Notes under the pieces: model-generated | What the model saw: only the letters and a program-made list of their open reading frames with translations | Told to the model about the DNA's origin: nothing | The model's database searches: none | Made by a program: the position numbers and the translations under genes | Origin: Rhodobacter capsulatus | Lineage (GTDB): Bacteria; Pseudomonadota; Alphaproteobacteria; Rhodobacterales; Rhodobacteraceae | Reading direction: 5' to 3' | DNA length: 64,000 bases | Assembly (NCBI RefSeq): GCF_003254295.1 | Contig: NZ_QKZO01000002.1 | Coordinates: 417,731-481,730 of the forward strand | Shown here: positions 44,866 to 54,245 of the stretch, in pieces | Layout of the letters: every line of letters begins with the position of its first letter | How positions within the stretch are numbered: position 1 is the stretch's first letter

Positions 44866-46683
44866 ATGGACATTCGCAATATTGCGATCATCGCACACGT
44901 TGACCACGGCAAGACGACCCTCGTCGACAAGCTGCTGGGTCAATCCGGGTCATTCCGGGAAAATCAGGCCGTCGCGGAACGCGCGATGGACTCAAACGAC
45001 ATCGAACGCGAACGCGGCATCACCATTCTGGCCAAATGCACCTCGGTCGAATGGAAGGGCACGCGGATCAACATCGTCGACACCCCCGGCCACGCCGATT
45101 TCGGCGGCGAGGTGGAACGGATCCTGAGCATGGTCGATGGCGTCTGCCTGCTTGTTGACGCCGCCGAAGGCCCGATGCCGCAAACGAAATTCGTGACCTC
45201 GAAGGCCCTCGCCCTTGGGCTCAAGCCGATCGTCGTCTTGAACAAGGTCGACAAGCCCGCGGCCGAGCCCGACCGCGCCCTGAACGAGGTCTTCGACCTT
45301 TTTGCCAACCTTGGCGCCAGTGACGAGCAGCTCGATTTCCCGCATGTCTATGCCTCGGGGATCGGCGGCTGGGCCGACCGCGCGCTTGACGGGCCGCGGC
45401 AGGATCTGTCGGCGCTCTTCGATCTGATCCTTGAGCATGTCGAGCCGCCGAAACAGGAATTCCGCGCCGACGAGCCGTTCCAGATGCTTGCCACCACGCT
45501 TTCGGCCGACCCGTTCATCGGCCGCATCCTGACGGGCCGCGTCGAGGCTGGGCGCCTCAAGGTCGGTGACACGCTCAAGGCGCTCTCGCGCACCGGCGAG
45601 CGGATCGAGCAGTTCCGCTGCACCAAGATCCTCGCCTTCCGCGGCCTGACGCAACAACCGATCGACCTGGCCGAGGCGGGCGACATCGTCACCATCGCCG
45701 GCATGACCAAGGCGACCGTGGCCGATACGCTTTGCGCGCTGGAAGTCGAAACCGCGATCCCCTCGCAACCGATTGATCCGCCGACGATTTCGGTCACCTT
45801 CGGGATCAACGACAGCCCGCTTGCGGGCCGCGACGGCACCAAGGTGCAATCGCGCGTCATCCGCGAACGGCTGATGAAGGAAGCCGAAACCAACGTCGCG
45901 ATCCGCGTCGAGGACACGCCCGGCGGCGATGCTTTCGTCGTCTCGGGGCGTGGCGAACTTCAGATGGGCGTCTTGATCGAGAACATGCGCCGCGAAGGCT
46001 TCGAGCTGTCGATCTCGCGTCCGCGGGTGATCTTCCGCGAGGAAAACGGCGAACGCATGGAGCCGATCGAAGAGGTCATCGTCGATGTCGATGACGACTA
46101 TTCGGGCGCGGTGATCGAGAAACTGACCGGGCCGCGCAAGGGCGATCTGGTCGAGATGCGCCCCGCCGGTCACGGCAAGACCCGGATCGTCGCCCATGTG
46201 CCGTCGCGCGGCCTGATCGGTTATCAGGGCGAATTCATGACCGACACCCGCGGCAACGGCGTTCTGAACCGCATCTTCCACGGCTGGGCGCCCTACAAGG
46301 GCCCGATCCAGGGCCGTCGCCAGGGCGTGCTGATCTCGATGGAGAACGGCGTCTCGGTCGCCTATGCGCTTTGGAACCTCGAAGAACGCGGCAAGCTCTT
46401 CATCGGCGCGCAGGAACAGATCTACGAGGGCATGATCATCGGCGAGCATTCGCGCGACAATGACCTCGAGGTGAACCCGCTCAAGGGCAAGAAGCTGACC
46501 AACGTCCGCGCCTCGGGCACGGATGAAGCCGTGCGCCTGACGCCGCCGGTGCGGATGAGCCTGGAAGAGGCGATCGCCTATATCGACGACGATGAACTGG
46601 TCGAGGTGACGCCGAAGATCGTCCGCCTGCGCAAGCGGCTTCTGGACCCGCACGAGCGCAAACGCGCCTCGCGCTCGGAATAA
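44866..46683 (+). CDS. typA: Translational GTPase TypA/BipA
   Basis: 605 residues. G1 [10 protein letters not shown] near 10-19, the switch region [25 protein letters not shown] and later the EF-G-like domains with [20 protein letters not shown] and the C-terminal BipA-specific domain ([19 protein letters not shown] region). It assists ribosome assembly under stress such as cold. A terminator follows. Confidence 0.97.
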   Translation: MDIRNIAIIAHVDHGKTTLVDKLLGQSGSFRENQAVAERAMDSNDIERERGITILAKCTSVEWKGTRINIVDTPGHADFGGEVERILSMVDGVCLLVDAAEGPMPQTKFVTSKALALGLKPIVVLNKVDKPAAEPDRALNEVFDLFANLGASDEQLDFPHVYASGIGGWADRALDGPRQDLSALFDLILEHVEPPKQEFRADEPFQMLATTLSADPFIGRILTGRVEAGRLKVGDTLKALSRTGERIEQFRCTKILAFRGLTQQPIDLAEAGDIVTIAGMTKATVADTLCALEVETAIPSQPIDPPTISVTFGINDSPLAGRDGTKVQSRVIRERLMKEAETNVAIRVEDTPGGDAFVVSGRGELQMGVLIENMRREGFELSISRPRVIFREENGERMEPIEEVIVDVDDDYSGAVIEKLTGPRKGDLVEMRPAGHGKTRIVAHVPSRGLIGYQGEFMTDTRGNGVLNRIFHGWAPYKGPIQGRRQGVLISMENGVSVAYALWNLEERGKLFIGAQEQIYEGMIIGEHSRDNDLEVNPLKGKKLTNVRASGTDEAVRLTPPVRMSLEEAIAYIDDDELVEVTPKIVRLRKRLLDPHERKRASRSE

Positions 46684-46693
46684 GACGTCAAAA

Positions 46694-46715
46694 GGGGGGC
46701 ACTGCCCCCCTTTTT
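46694..46715 (+). terminator. Intrinsic terminator after typA
   Basis: GGGGGGC, loop ACT, GCCCCCC followed by five T residues. Confidence 0.85.
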
Positions 46716-46730
46716 CATTCGTGCCGAATG

Positions 46731-46818
46731 AAATTCACCCCCCGAGGTATTTCAAGCAAGATGAAACACTTGCCGCTCAATCTTCATCTTGCTGCAAATA
46801 CCTCGCGGGGGTGAATTT
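46731..46818. repeat. Extragenic palindromic repeat (family member 2)
   Basis: Left arm begins AAATTCACCCCCCGAGG and continues to GATGAA at 46765; right arm mirrors it from TTCATC at 46783 to 46818. The arms are near-perfect complements of ~35 bases around a ~17-base loop. It shares the GTATTT...CAAG / CTTG...CAAATAC layout with 38942-38992, pointing to a genome-wide repeat family. Confidence 0.75.
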
Positions 46819-46825
46819 GCGCAGC

Positions 46826-46853
46826 AAAGAGGGGGGCGCGAAGCCCCCCTTTT
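46826..46853. terminator. Terminator hairpin after the potABC-like genes
   Basis: GGGGGGC, loop GCGAA, GCCCCCC. On the minus strand it is followed by TCTTT, on the plus by TTTT, so it may work in both directions. It lies just beyond the potA-like stop. Confidence 0.6.
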
Positions 46854-46856
46854 CCG

Positions 46857-47984
46857 TCAGCGAAACAGCACCAGCGCGCCGGGCGACCAGGCGACGCGCG
46901 TGCGCGTGCCCACATCCAGCACCGGGCGGCCGAAGACATTGCGCATCGAAATCCGCACCGGCGTTTCCACCCCGTCAAGCTTGACGTCGTAATAGGTCAT
47001 GTCGCCGTAATAGACGACTTCGTCGATCACGCCGGGGGAGTCGCGGTCCTGCGGCACCTGCCCCTCGTAAAGGATCGTCAGCGTCTCGGGACGGAACCCC
47101 ACCGCCGCCTCGCCGCCCTGCGGCCTGGCCGAGGCCTGCTCGTCCGTCACCTCGACCTGACCCAGCCCCGCAACTTCCAGCTGCAGATGGCCGCCGCCCT
47201 CGCCCAGCACTTTGGCGGGCAGGAAGTTCATCACGCCGATGAAATCGGCCACCCGACGCGAGGCCGGACGGCGGTAAAGCGTCTCCGGATCGGCGAGCTG
47301 CGCGATCTCGCCCTCGAACATCACCGCGATCCGGTCCGACATCACCAGCGCCTCTTCCTGGTCATGCGTCACCAGAACGAAGGTGATCCCCACCTCGCGC
47401 TGCAGCTTGATCAGCTCGATCTGCATCTGCTCGCGGATCTTCTTGTCCAGCGCCGAAAGCGGCTCGTCGAGCAGCAGCACCTTGGGCTTGAGGATCAGCG
47501 CGCGCGCCAGCGCCACCCGCTGCCGCTGCCCGCCCGAAAGCGCATGCGCCGCCCGCGCGCCATAGCCCTTGAGCCCGACCATCTCCAGCGCCTCTTCCAC
47601 CGCCCGGGCCTTCTCGGCCTCCGGGCGCGGATCGCGGCGCAGCCCGAAGCCCACGTTCTGCGCCACGCTCAGATGCGGGAAGATCGCATAGCTTTGAAAC
47701 ACCATGTTCGTCGGGCGCTTGTTCGGCGGCACGTCTTCCATGTGCTTGCCGTCGATCAGCACGGCGCCCGAGGAAATATCCTCGAACCCGGCGATGGTGC
47801 GCAAAAGCGTGGTCTTGCCGCAGCCCGAGGGGCCCAGCAGCGAGAAGAATTCGCCCTCGCGGATCGTCGCGGTGATGCCGCGCAGCGCGTGGTAATCGCC
47901 GTAATATTTGTGCACGCGATCGAATTCGATCATCTTGCGGCGCTGTTCCAGCGGCACTTTCGCGGTGATGACGTTCTGGCTCAC
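46857..47984 (-). CDS. ABC transporter ATPase (PotA-like, polyamine type)
   Basis: 375 residues starting at GTG, overlapping the permease stop by four bases. Walker A GPSGCGKTTLLR, Q-loop, signature LSGGQRQRVALARAL, Walker B VLLLDEPLSALD; a TOBE domain fills the C-terminal ~110 residues. The family imports spermidine/putrescine. It is last in a three-gene ATPase/permease unit that lacks a binding-protein gene. Confidence 0.9.
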   Translation of the reverse strand: MSQNVITAKVPLEQRRKMIEFDRVHKYYGDYHALRGITATIREGEFFSLLGPSGCGKTTLLRTIAGFEDISSGAVLIDGKHMEDVPPNKRPTNMVFQSYAIFPHLSVAQNVGFGLRRDPRPEAEKARAVEEALEMVGLKGYGARAAHALSGGQRQRVALARALILKPKVLLLDEPLSALDKKIREQMQIELIKLQREVGITFVLVTHDQEEALVMSDRIAVMFEGEIAQLADPETLYRRPASRRVADFIGVMNFLPAKVLGEGGGHLQLEVAGLGQVEVTDEQASARPQGGEAAVGFRPETLTILYEGQVPQDRDSPGVIDEVVYYGDMTYYDVKLDGVETPVRISMRNVFGRPVLDVGTRTRVAWSPGALVLFR

Positions 47985-48787
47985 AGGAACCCCCCAGTGT
48001 CTTTGGCGCCGGTCTTCGCGATGCCGCGGCGGCGGAAATATTCGGCAAGCGTCAGCAGCAGCACCGAGCAGACGACAAGCACGGTGCCAAGCGCCATGAT
48101 CATCGGGATCTGTTTCGGAAAGCGCAGCTGCGAATAGATATAGGTGGGCAGCGTCGTCTGCTCGCCCGCCAGGAAGAAGGCGATGATGAATTCATCGAGC
48201 GAGATGGTGAAAGCCATCAGCGCCGCAGAAATGATCCCGGGCGTCACCAAGGGCAGGATGATCAGCCGGAAGGTCGACCATTTCGTCTCGCCCAGATCAT
48301 AGGCGGCTTCTTCCAGCGAACGGTCCAGCGAGGAAAACGCCGCGTTCAGAACCGCAATCGCATAGGGCGTCGCCACCAGCACATGGCCGAGGATCACGGT
48401 GAAGATCGACATCGGCACGCCAATCGCCAGCAGCACCACCAGAAGCGACACCGCCAGGATGATCTCGGGCAGCACGAGCGGCAGCATGATCAGCCCCATC
48501 GCCCCGGCCTTGCCGCGGTAATTGTAGCGCGTGGCCGAGCGCGCGGCAAAGATGCCCAGCGTCGTCGCCAGGATCGCGGTTGAAACGGCGACGATCAGCG
48601 AGTTCGTCAGCGCCGTCGCCAGCGACTGGTTCTCGAACATCTGCCCGAACCATTTCAGCGTGAACCCCTTGAGCGGAAAGGCGATCACCGTGCCGTCGTT
48701 GAAGGCGAAGACCGGCAGAAGCGCGATCGGCGCATAAAGGAAGGCAAGATAAAGAAAGGCATAGCCTCTCAGACCGGAGAACTTCAT
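47981..48787 (-). CDS. ABC transporter permease (PotC-like)
   Basis: 268 residues from ATG 48787, with six membrane segments and the EAA loop EEAAYDLGETKWSTFRLIIL. C-terminal half has YIYSQLRFPKQIPMIMALGT. Overlaps both neighbours by four bases. The frame runs further upstream as low-complexity sequence, which is excluded. Confidence 0.9.
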   Translation of the reverse strand: MKFSGLRGYAFLYLAFLYAPIALLPVFAFNDGTVIAFPLKGFTLKWFGQMFENQSLATALTNSLIVAVSTAILATTLGIFAARSATRYNYRGKAGAMGLIMLPLVLPEIILAVSLLVVLLAIGVPMSIFTVILGHVLVATPYAIAVLNAAFSSLDRSLEEAAYDLGETKWSTFRLIILPLVTPGIISAALMAFTISLDEFIIAFFLAGEQTTLPTYIYSQLRFPKQIPMIMALGTVLVVCSVLLLTLAEYFRRRGIAKTGAKDTGGFL

Positions 48788-49665
48788 TTGCCCCCCCTCA
48801 GGAAGCGACGGTTGAGGAACAGGAAGATCAGCGCCACCGCCGACACGACCAGCATGGCCGAAACCGCCACCGCCGCGCCCAGAGGCTTGTTGTCGATCTT
48901 CAGCATGTCCTTCTGGATCAGGTTCGCCACCATCGGCAGCTTGCCGCCGCCGATCAGCTCGGGCGTGACATAGTCGCCGATCGTCGGGATGAAGACGATC
49001 ATCACCGCGCCGATCACCCCGGGCATGGCCAGCGGCAAAGTCACCCGCCAGAAGGTCATCAGCCGACTTTCCCCCAGATCCTGCCCGGCTTCCAGCAGCG
49101 AGCGGTCGATCTTTTCCAGACTGACGAAGATCGGCAGGATCGCGAAAGGCGCATAGGCATGGGCCAGCGTGATCGCGATGGCCCCCACCGAATTGAGCAT
49201 CTGCAGCGGGCTGTCGATGACCCCAAGCCCCATCAGCGTCGAGTTCACCACACCGTTGAAGTTCAAGATCACCTTCCACTGGAACACCCGGATCAGATAC
49301 GAGGTCCAGAACGGGATGGTGATCAGGAACAGCCAGCGCGACTTGTGCGCCGCGGGCACGTTGAACGAGATGAAATAGGCGATCGGAAAGGCCAGCATCA
49401 CGGTGACCAGCGTCACCAGCGCCGACACCAGAACCGAGCGCAACAGGATGGTGCGGAAGATCGGGTCCGACCAGGCGTCGATATAGTTCTGCGTGGTGAA
49501 TTCATGCACCACGACCAGATAGCCGTCCTTGAAAAAGGAATAGGCGACGATGGTCACCAGCGGCGCCGCCAGCAACAGGACTGCATAGATCAGCGTTGGG
49601 CTGACCATGAACCAGCCGCTGGCCGCCTCCGAGCGCGCCCACCGCCGGGTTGGAGATACCGACAT
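48784..49665 (-). CDS. ABC transporter permease (PotB-like)
   Basis: 293 residues with six membrane segments and the EAA loop EAGQDLGESRLMTFWRVTLP. First gene of the ATPase/permease unit. The family's normal partner, a periplasmic polyamine-binding protein, is not encoded next to it, so either a distant binding protein is used or the substrate differs. Confidence 0.9.
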   Translation of the reverse strand: MSVSPTRRWARSEAASGWFMVSPTLIYAVLLLAAPLVTIVAYSFFKDGYLVVVHEFTTQNYIDAWSDPIFRTILLRSVLVSALVTLVTVMLAFPIAYFISFNVPAAHKSRWLFLITIPFWTSYLIRVFQWKVILNFNGVVNSTLMGLGVIDSPLQMLNSVGAIAITLAHAYAPFAILPIFVSLEKIDRSLLEAGQDLGESRLMTFWRVTLPLAMPGVIGAVMIVFIPTIGDYVTPELIGGGKLPMVANLIQKDMLKIDNKPLGAAVAVSAMLVVSAVALIFLFLNRRFLRGGK

Positions 49666-49835
49666 ATTCTATTCTCCCTCAGCGCGTCTCAGGCGCGTTT
49701 GGGCCAAATTTGCACAAGGTTTCGGCAGAGGAAAGGGGGACGATGCCCCGGCTTGCCCCTTGCTTCGGGAAAATTCCCGCGAGTGCCCAGCAAAGCGGCA
49801 GGATTGCTGTCGCTTTGCAACCGGAACGTGCGGTT

Positions 49836-51245
49836 TCAGACCGGCAGATCGCGCGGCGGATTCTCCAGCAGCGCCCGCAGTTTCGCGATCGCCCGCATCA
49901 GCCGGTCCTCGGGCACGCCGCCCGCCAGCGCAAAACGCACCGCATTCGGCGCATGGCCGTCGGCCAGCACATATTCATCGGCCGAGCGCACCAGCACCCC
50001 CTCGGCCTCGGCGACACGCGCGAAGGTCGAGGCCCGCCAGCCCGTCGGCAGCCGCAGCCAGACGAAGCTCAGCCCCGGCTGCCAGGCGATGTCGTGATCC
50101 TCCATCGCCTGCACCACCATCTGCAGTCGGCGGCTCATCACCTCCTGCGCGGCGTGGCGCAGCCGCATCGCCTCGCCGCTGGTGAACAGCCGGGTGATGA
50201 TGTCGGTCACCGGCCGCGGCAGGCCGAAGAAACTGTGCTGCGCCGTCAGCCGCCCGGCCTCGCCCATGCCCTCGGGGGCGATGACGATGCCAAAGCGCAT
50301 CCCCGCCGAGATCGTCTTCGACAGCGAGGTCACATGCCAGGTCCGCTCCGGCGCGATCATCCGGATCGCCTCCAGCCCCGAGACCGGCGCGGTGTAGCAA
50401 TCATCCTCGATGATCTGCAGATCATGCTTGCGCGCCACCTCGGCGATGGCCTGCCGACGCCTGTTCGACATCCGCGCCGTGGTCGGGTTCTGCGCATCGG
50501 GGGTGACGCAGACCACCTGCCCGCCGTAGCGACGACAGGCGGCATCGAGCGCCTCGGGGATCATCCCCTCGTCATCGAGCTTGACCGGCACCACCTCGGC
50601 CCGGCTCAGCCGCGCGGCATGGCGGAAACCGGGATAGGCCAGCTCCTCGCACAGCACCACCGGCCGGTCACCGCGCAGGCAGCATTGCAGCACGATCGAG
50701 ATGCCGTTCTGCCCGCCATGCGTCAGCACCAGATCATCGGCGCCGATCTGCCCATGCAGCGAGCAATGCGAAAACCAATCGAGCGCCGCCTCGCGGCAAT
50801 AGCGGTCGCGGCGCAGGCCGGGATATTCCAGATAATGCTCGCCCAGCTCGGTCGCGGCATCGGCCATCGCCTGCGACAGCGCCACCGATTGCCCGACATC
50901 GGGCAATTGCGGCGAGCGCAGGTCGATCACCCCATCCGCCGCCGGGTCGGAGAGCGGCTGTTGATAAAGCGATTCCGTCGGCCCCAGCCGGCGCGATTGT
51001 GTCGATACAAACGTGCCGCGTCCCACCGCCGCCTCCAGCAGCCCCTCTTGCGTGGCAATCTGATAGGCGCGGGCCACGGTTCCGGGGGTAACCCCCAGTT
51101 TCCAAGCCAGATCGCGCACGGTCGGCAGCCGCGATCCGGGCGAAAGATCGCCCCGCCGCACGCCTTCGCGCAGCGCCCGCACCAGCGCCAGATATTTCGG
51201 TCCGGATTGCACCGGCAGGTCGGGTTTCCAACTTGTATCAGTCAC
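49836..51245 (-). CDS. MocR-type (GntR + aminotransferase) regulator
   Basis: 469 residues from a GTG at 51245. An N-terminal GntR winged helix (about 20-85: LREGVRRGDLSPGSRLPTVR, LAWKLGVTPGTVARAYQIAT) is fused to a PLP-binding aminotransferase domain with the Lys in HVTSLSKTISAGMRFG. MocR proteins sense PLP-linked effectors and regulate amino-acid or polyamine genes nearby. Here the candidate targets are the potABC-like genes and the divergent DUF1127 gene. The operator repeats overlap its start. Confidence 0.9.
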   Translation of the reverse strand: MTDTSWKPDLPVQSGPKYLALVRALREGVRRGDLSPGSRLPTVRDLAWKLGVTPGTVARAYQIATQEGLLEAAVGRGTFVSTQSRRLGPTESLYQQPLSDPAADGVIDLRSPQLPDVGQSVALSQAMADAATELGEHYLEYPGLRRDRYCREAALDWFSHCSLHGQIGADDLVLTHGGQNGISIVLQCCLRGDRPVVLCEELAYPGFRHAARLSRAEVVPVKLDDEGMIPEALDAACRRYGGQVVCVTPDAQNPTTARMSNRRRQAIAEVARKHDLQIIEDDCYTAPVSGLEAIRMIAPERTWHVTSLSKTISAGMRFGIVIAPEGMGEAGRLTAQHSFFGLPRPVTDIITRLFTSGEAMRLRHAAQEVMSRRLQMVVQAMEDHDIAWQPGLSFVWLRLPTGWRASTFARVAEAEGVLVRSADEYVLADGHAPNAVRFALAGGVPEDRLMRAIAKLRALLENPPRDLPV

Positions 51246-51314
51246 AATGTTTCCCTCGCGCCGCTTGTGCGGGAATTGTAATCTATTTCTACCAGCAAAT
51301 ATAGAATTGTATCA
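51233..51314. promoter_or_regulatory. Candidate MocR operator repeats
   Basis: TTGTATCA occurs at 51233-51240, within the first codons of the MocR gene, and again at 51307-51314, in front of the DUF1127 gene. The intervening stretch is AT-rich. MocR/GntR regulators often bind direct repeats of this kind. Confidence 0.4.
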
Positions 51315-51332
51315 ATACAGAAAAGGTGCCCC

Positions 51333-51542
51333 ATGATCAGCCTCACCCACCCCGTCTCGTCGCTGTCGCGCCGTTCCGCGCAGTCGCCGCTTGCGGTCGT
51401 GCTGGGCGCGGTTGCCCGTTGGCGAGATGACCGCCGCGCCCGACTGGCGCTGGCCCGCCTCGACGATCACCTTTTGCGTGACATCGGCCTTGCGCCCAGC
51501 GGCGCGGCGAAGCCGCTGCCGTCGCAGTATTCGGCCTTCTGA
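51333..51542 (+). CDS. DUF1127 small protein
   Basis: 69 residues: MISLTHPVSSLSRRSAQSPL, then the DUF1127 core ARLDDHLLRDIGLAPSGAA. It is divergent from the MocR gene and follows its candidate operator. A good terminator follows. A relative of the protein at 42577-42813. Confidence 0.85.
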   Translation: MISLTHPVSSLSRRSAQSPLAVVLGAVARWRDDRRARLALARLDDHLLRDIGLAPSGAAKPLPSQYSAF

Positions 51543-51579
51543 TCCCGAGCGCCGCAGTCCCCTGTCGGCCTCTTCCTGA

Positions 51580-51608
51580 GGCCGGGTGCATCGCATCCGG
51601 CCCTTTTT
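51580..51608 (+). terminator. Intrinsic terminator after the DUF1127 gene
   Basis: GGCCGG...ATCG...CCGGCC followed by CTTTTTTT. It sits between this gene and the convergent Hint/RTX gene. Confidence 0.8.
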
Positions 51609-51614
51609 TTCGTT

Positions 51615-53120
51615 TCAGGCGGCGTTTCGGCCCAGCAGCACCCGCACCTCATGCGCCTTGAGCGCGCGGCGGGCCGCGGTCCAGCGCCCGCGCGGCAGGT
51701 TCTTCTCAAGATCAGGGAAAATCGCCGCCAATTCCGCGCGTTGCGGCGCATCCAGATGGGCGAGCGTGTGGTCGCCGGGCTGAAAGCTTTCGGTCCAGGC
51801 GCCATTGGCCCGGATGATCTCATGCGCGTCGAACATCAGATGCAGATAGGTGACCTCGTCGCGCCTTTGCCGGGTGATGCCAGGCTGGCCCAGCATGTGC
51901 AGGGCCGCCGCCAGCACCTCGGCCTCGCCGAACAGCAGTTCCGCCCGCGCCCCCGAGATCAGCATCCGGTGCTGCGGGCTCACCAGCATGTCGGCTTCGG
52001 GCAGGCCCTCGCCCAGGGCCCCCGCGGCGATCCGCACCGGCTGCAGCTGCGGCGCCGCCGCCAGATCCGCCGCCTTCAGCCGCCGCCGCCCGATCCAGCG
52101 GATCGGCTGATAGCCATTGTCGCGCGTCAACACCCGGTCGCCCGGCCGCAGCTTGTCCACCGCCACCCGGCCGCGTTTGGTCTCGATCAGCGTGCCGGGG
52201 GTGAAACAGGGCACATTGCGCACAAATTCCACGTTTTCGATGTTGGAAAAGCTGGTCGTCGCGCCGTTCAGCCAGACGATCGTGCCGGATTCGCCCGTGA
52301 TGACGGTGCGCGACCAGTCGATGTTGTGGCGAAACACATAAAGCGTGTCGACATCGCTGCCGTCGGCATCTTCCGAGCCGATGATCGTGGTGTTTCCGCC
52401 CGAGACCACCGAAATCGTGTCCGACCCGGCCCCGCCGTAGATCGTGTCCGCGCCAAGCCCGGTGTTGATCGAATCGTTGCCGTCGCCGCCCAGCACCACA
52501 TCGTTACCGTCGCCGCCGCTCAGCGTGTCGTTGCCGCTGCCGCCGTCCAGACTGTCATCGCCCGCATCCCCCGTGACAAGGTCATTGCCCGCCCCGCCCA
52601 GAACCGTGTCGTCGTCGTCGCCGCCAAACAGGCTGTCATCGCCGCCAAGCCCGCTCAGCAGATCATCGCCGCCATGGCCATAAAAGACGTTGGTGTAGAT
52701 GTCGTCGCTGCCGGTGCCCTGACCGTCAAATCCGATCAGCGTATCGGCAAAGCCCGACCCGAAGATCCCGTCGATGCCGTTGAGCGCATCGGTTCCCGCC
52801 CCGGTGGCCGTGCCCGTGGCCAGATTGACCGAAACCCCGGTGGACGCGTCGGTGTAATCGGCATAATCCATCCCGGAACCGCCCGAGAGCGTGTCATTGC
52901 CCGCCCCGCCGTGCAAGGTGTCATTGCCCACGCCCCCCGAGACACTGTCGGCGCCATCGCCCCCATCCAGCGAATCGTTTCCGGCTTCGCCCAGCAACGT
53001 GTCGTTCCCGGCCCCGCCGTTGATCAGATCGTCGCCGCCCCGGGCAAGGATCGAATCCGACCACCTGGTGCCGTTAAGCGTGTCGTTTCCATCGGTGCCG
53101 TAGATCGTCGCCATCGTCAT
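51615..53120 (-). CDS. RTX-repeat protein with C-terminal Hint domain
   Basis: 501 residues; ATG at 53120 has GGCAGGA upstream. Residues ~5-270 are GGxGxDxLx-type RTX calcium-binding repeats (many NDTLxGGxGND units); ~310-480 form a Hint domain beginning at VPCFTPGTLIETKRG with SPQHRMLIS later. No signal peptide, so export by a type I secretion system is expected; the window has no such system. The Hint fold suggests autoproteolysis or cross-linking. Related to the two following Hint genes. Confidence 0.85.
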   Translation of the reverse strand: MTMATIYGTDGNDTLNGTRWSDSILARGGDDLINGGAGNDTLLGEAGNDSLDGGDGADSVSGGVGNDTLHGGAGNDTLSGGSGMDYADYTDASTGVSVNLATGTATGAGTDALNGIDGIFGSGFADTLIGFDGQGTGSDDIYTNVFYGHGGDDLLSGLGGDDSLFGGDDDDTVLGGAGNDLVTGDAGDDSLDGGSGNDTLSGGDGNDVVLGGDGNDSINTGLGADTIYGGAGSDTISVVSGGNTTIIGSEDADGSDVDTLYVFRHNIDWSRTVITGESGTIVWLNGATTSFSNIENVEFVRNVPCFTPGTLIETKRGRVAVDKLRPGDRVLTRDNGYQPIRWIGRRRLKAADLAAAPQLQPVRIAAGALGEGLPEADMLVSPQHRMLISGARAELLFGEAEVLAAALHMLGQPGITRQRRDEVTYLHLMFDAHEIIRANGAWTESFQPGDHTLAHLDAPQRAELAAIFPDLEKNLPRGRWTAARRALKAHEVRVLLGRNAA

Positions 53121-53248
53121 TCCTGCCCGCCCCGCGCCGGGGACTGGTAAAGAATTCTTCATCAAGATGGCGAATTGGGGCCGAAAGCGCGGCAAAAGCC
53201 GCGCGCTATGATGGCAGCACGATGGCCGGGGGCCGGGGGCAAAACCGA

Positions 53249-54007
53249 TCAGGCCGCCGAGCCGATTTCAGCGAAGGGCCGCACCGAAGCAAAGCCGCTG
53301 ACGCCCTCGGCCGCGATTCCGGGCAAGGCCAAAGCCAGCGCGGCGCGGCAGTCGCTTTCGAGCGCCGCCAGGCTGGCCGCAGTCGGCAGGAAGCTTTCCG
53401 ACCAGGCGCCATCGGCCAGAACCAGCTCATGATGCGCAAACAGCAGCTGCCAATATTCGACCCCGGCGGCGGCCTGCGGGGTGATGCCCTCCAGCCCGAC
53501 CAGATCGCGCGCCATCGTCAGGCATTCGCCGCTGTCGCCCCCGCCCGGCAGACAGGTCAGGAAGCGGTGGTTCGGCGACACCAGCATGTCGCGTTCGGGA
53601 AGGCCCTGCCCCAGCGCCCCGGCGGCGATTCGCACCGGGCGCAGCAGCGGGTTGAGCCCCAGCGCCTGCCAGCCGAAGCGGCGACGCCCGACCCAGAGCA
53701 ATTCCTGCAAGCCGCTGTCGCGGGTGATCACCCGCGCCCCCGGCCGCAGCGCCGAAACCGGCATCGGCCCCTGTCCGGTGGCGATCAGGCTTGTGGCAGT
53801 GAAACAGGGCACCGCCGCGGCGACCTGCCCGATCTCCAGCGCAAACAGCGGCGCGCCCGCGGCATCGCGGCCTTCGACCCGGCCGCCCAGACCGTCATAG
53901 CCATCGAACTGCAGGCGGATCTCGACCATGGAACAGTCGTCCCCCCAGGGCCCGGGGGGGCTGCCAAGGAACGCCGCCCCCTGGGTGAAGTTGCCCGTCG
54001 CTATCAT
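53249..54007 (-). CDS. Hint-domain protein without RTX repeats
   Basis: 252 residues. A short N-terminal beta domain (~1-65) precedes the Hint domain starting at VPCFTATSLIATGQG, with RVITRDSGLQELLWVG and SPNHRFLTCL. This is the same C-terminal layout as its neighbours but with no calcium repeats, as if only the Hint module and a short head are left. The start is the only one in frame giving a full head domain. Confidence 0.78.
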   Translation of the reverse strand: MIATGNFTQGAAFLGSPPGPWGDDCSMVEIRLQFDGYDGLGGRVEGRDAAGAPLFALEIGQVAAAVPCFTATSLIATGQGPMPVSALRPGARVITRDSGLQELLWVGRRRFGWQALGLNPLLRPVRIAAGALGQGLPERDMLVSPNHRFLTCLPGGGDSGECLTMARDLVGLEGITPQAAAGVEYWQLLFAHHELVLADGAWSESFLPTAASLAALESDCRAALALALPGIAAEGVSGFASVRPFAEIGSAA

Positions 54008-54191
54008 CCTGCGCGTCCTGAACCGGAGCCACCGGGGACACCGGACGGCCCCCGCAATCGAGCATACTCCGGAACCCGGCTTGCCAATAGGTTAACGATC
54101 CAGAAATTGTCACAATTTGTCGGAACTTTCCGTTTCCCGCCCCGAAACCGGCGCAATGCGCCGCTTTTCCGCCCGCATCCCTGCCGACAGC

Positions 54192-54219
54192 AAAACGCCC
54201 GGGAGTGCCCCCGGGCGCC
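54192..54219 (-). terminator. Terminator of the giant Hint/RTX gene
   Basis: On the minus strand GCGCCCGGGgGCACTcCCGGGCG forms a GC-rich hairpin followed by TTTTG, just past the stop of the 1,845-residue gene. Confidence 0.7.
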
Positions 54220-54245
54220 GCAGTCGTTTCGGCCGAAGCCGGGTC

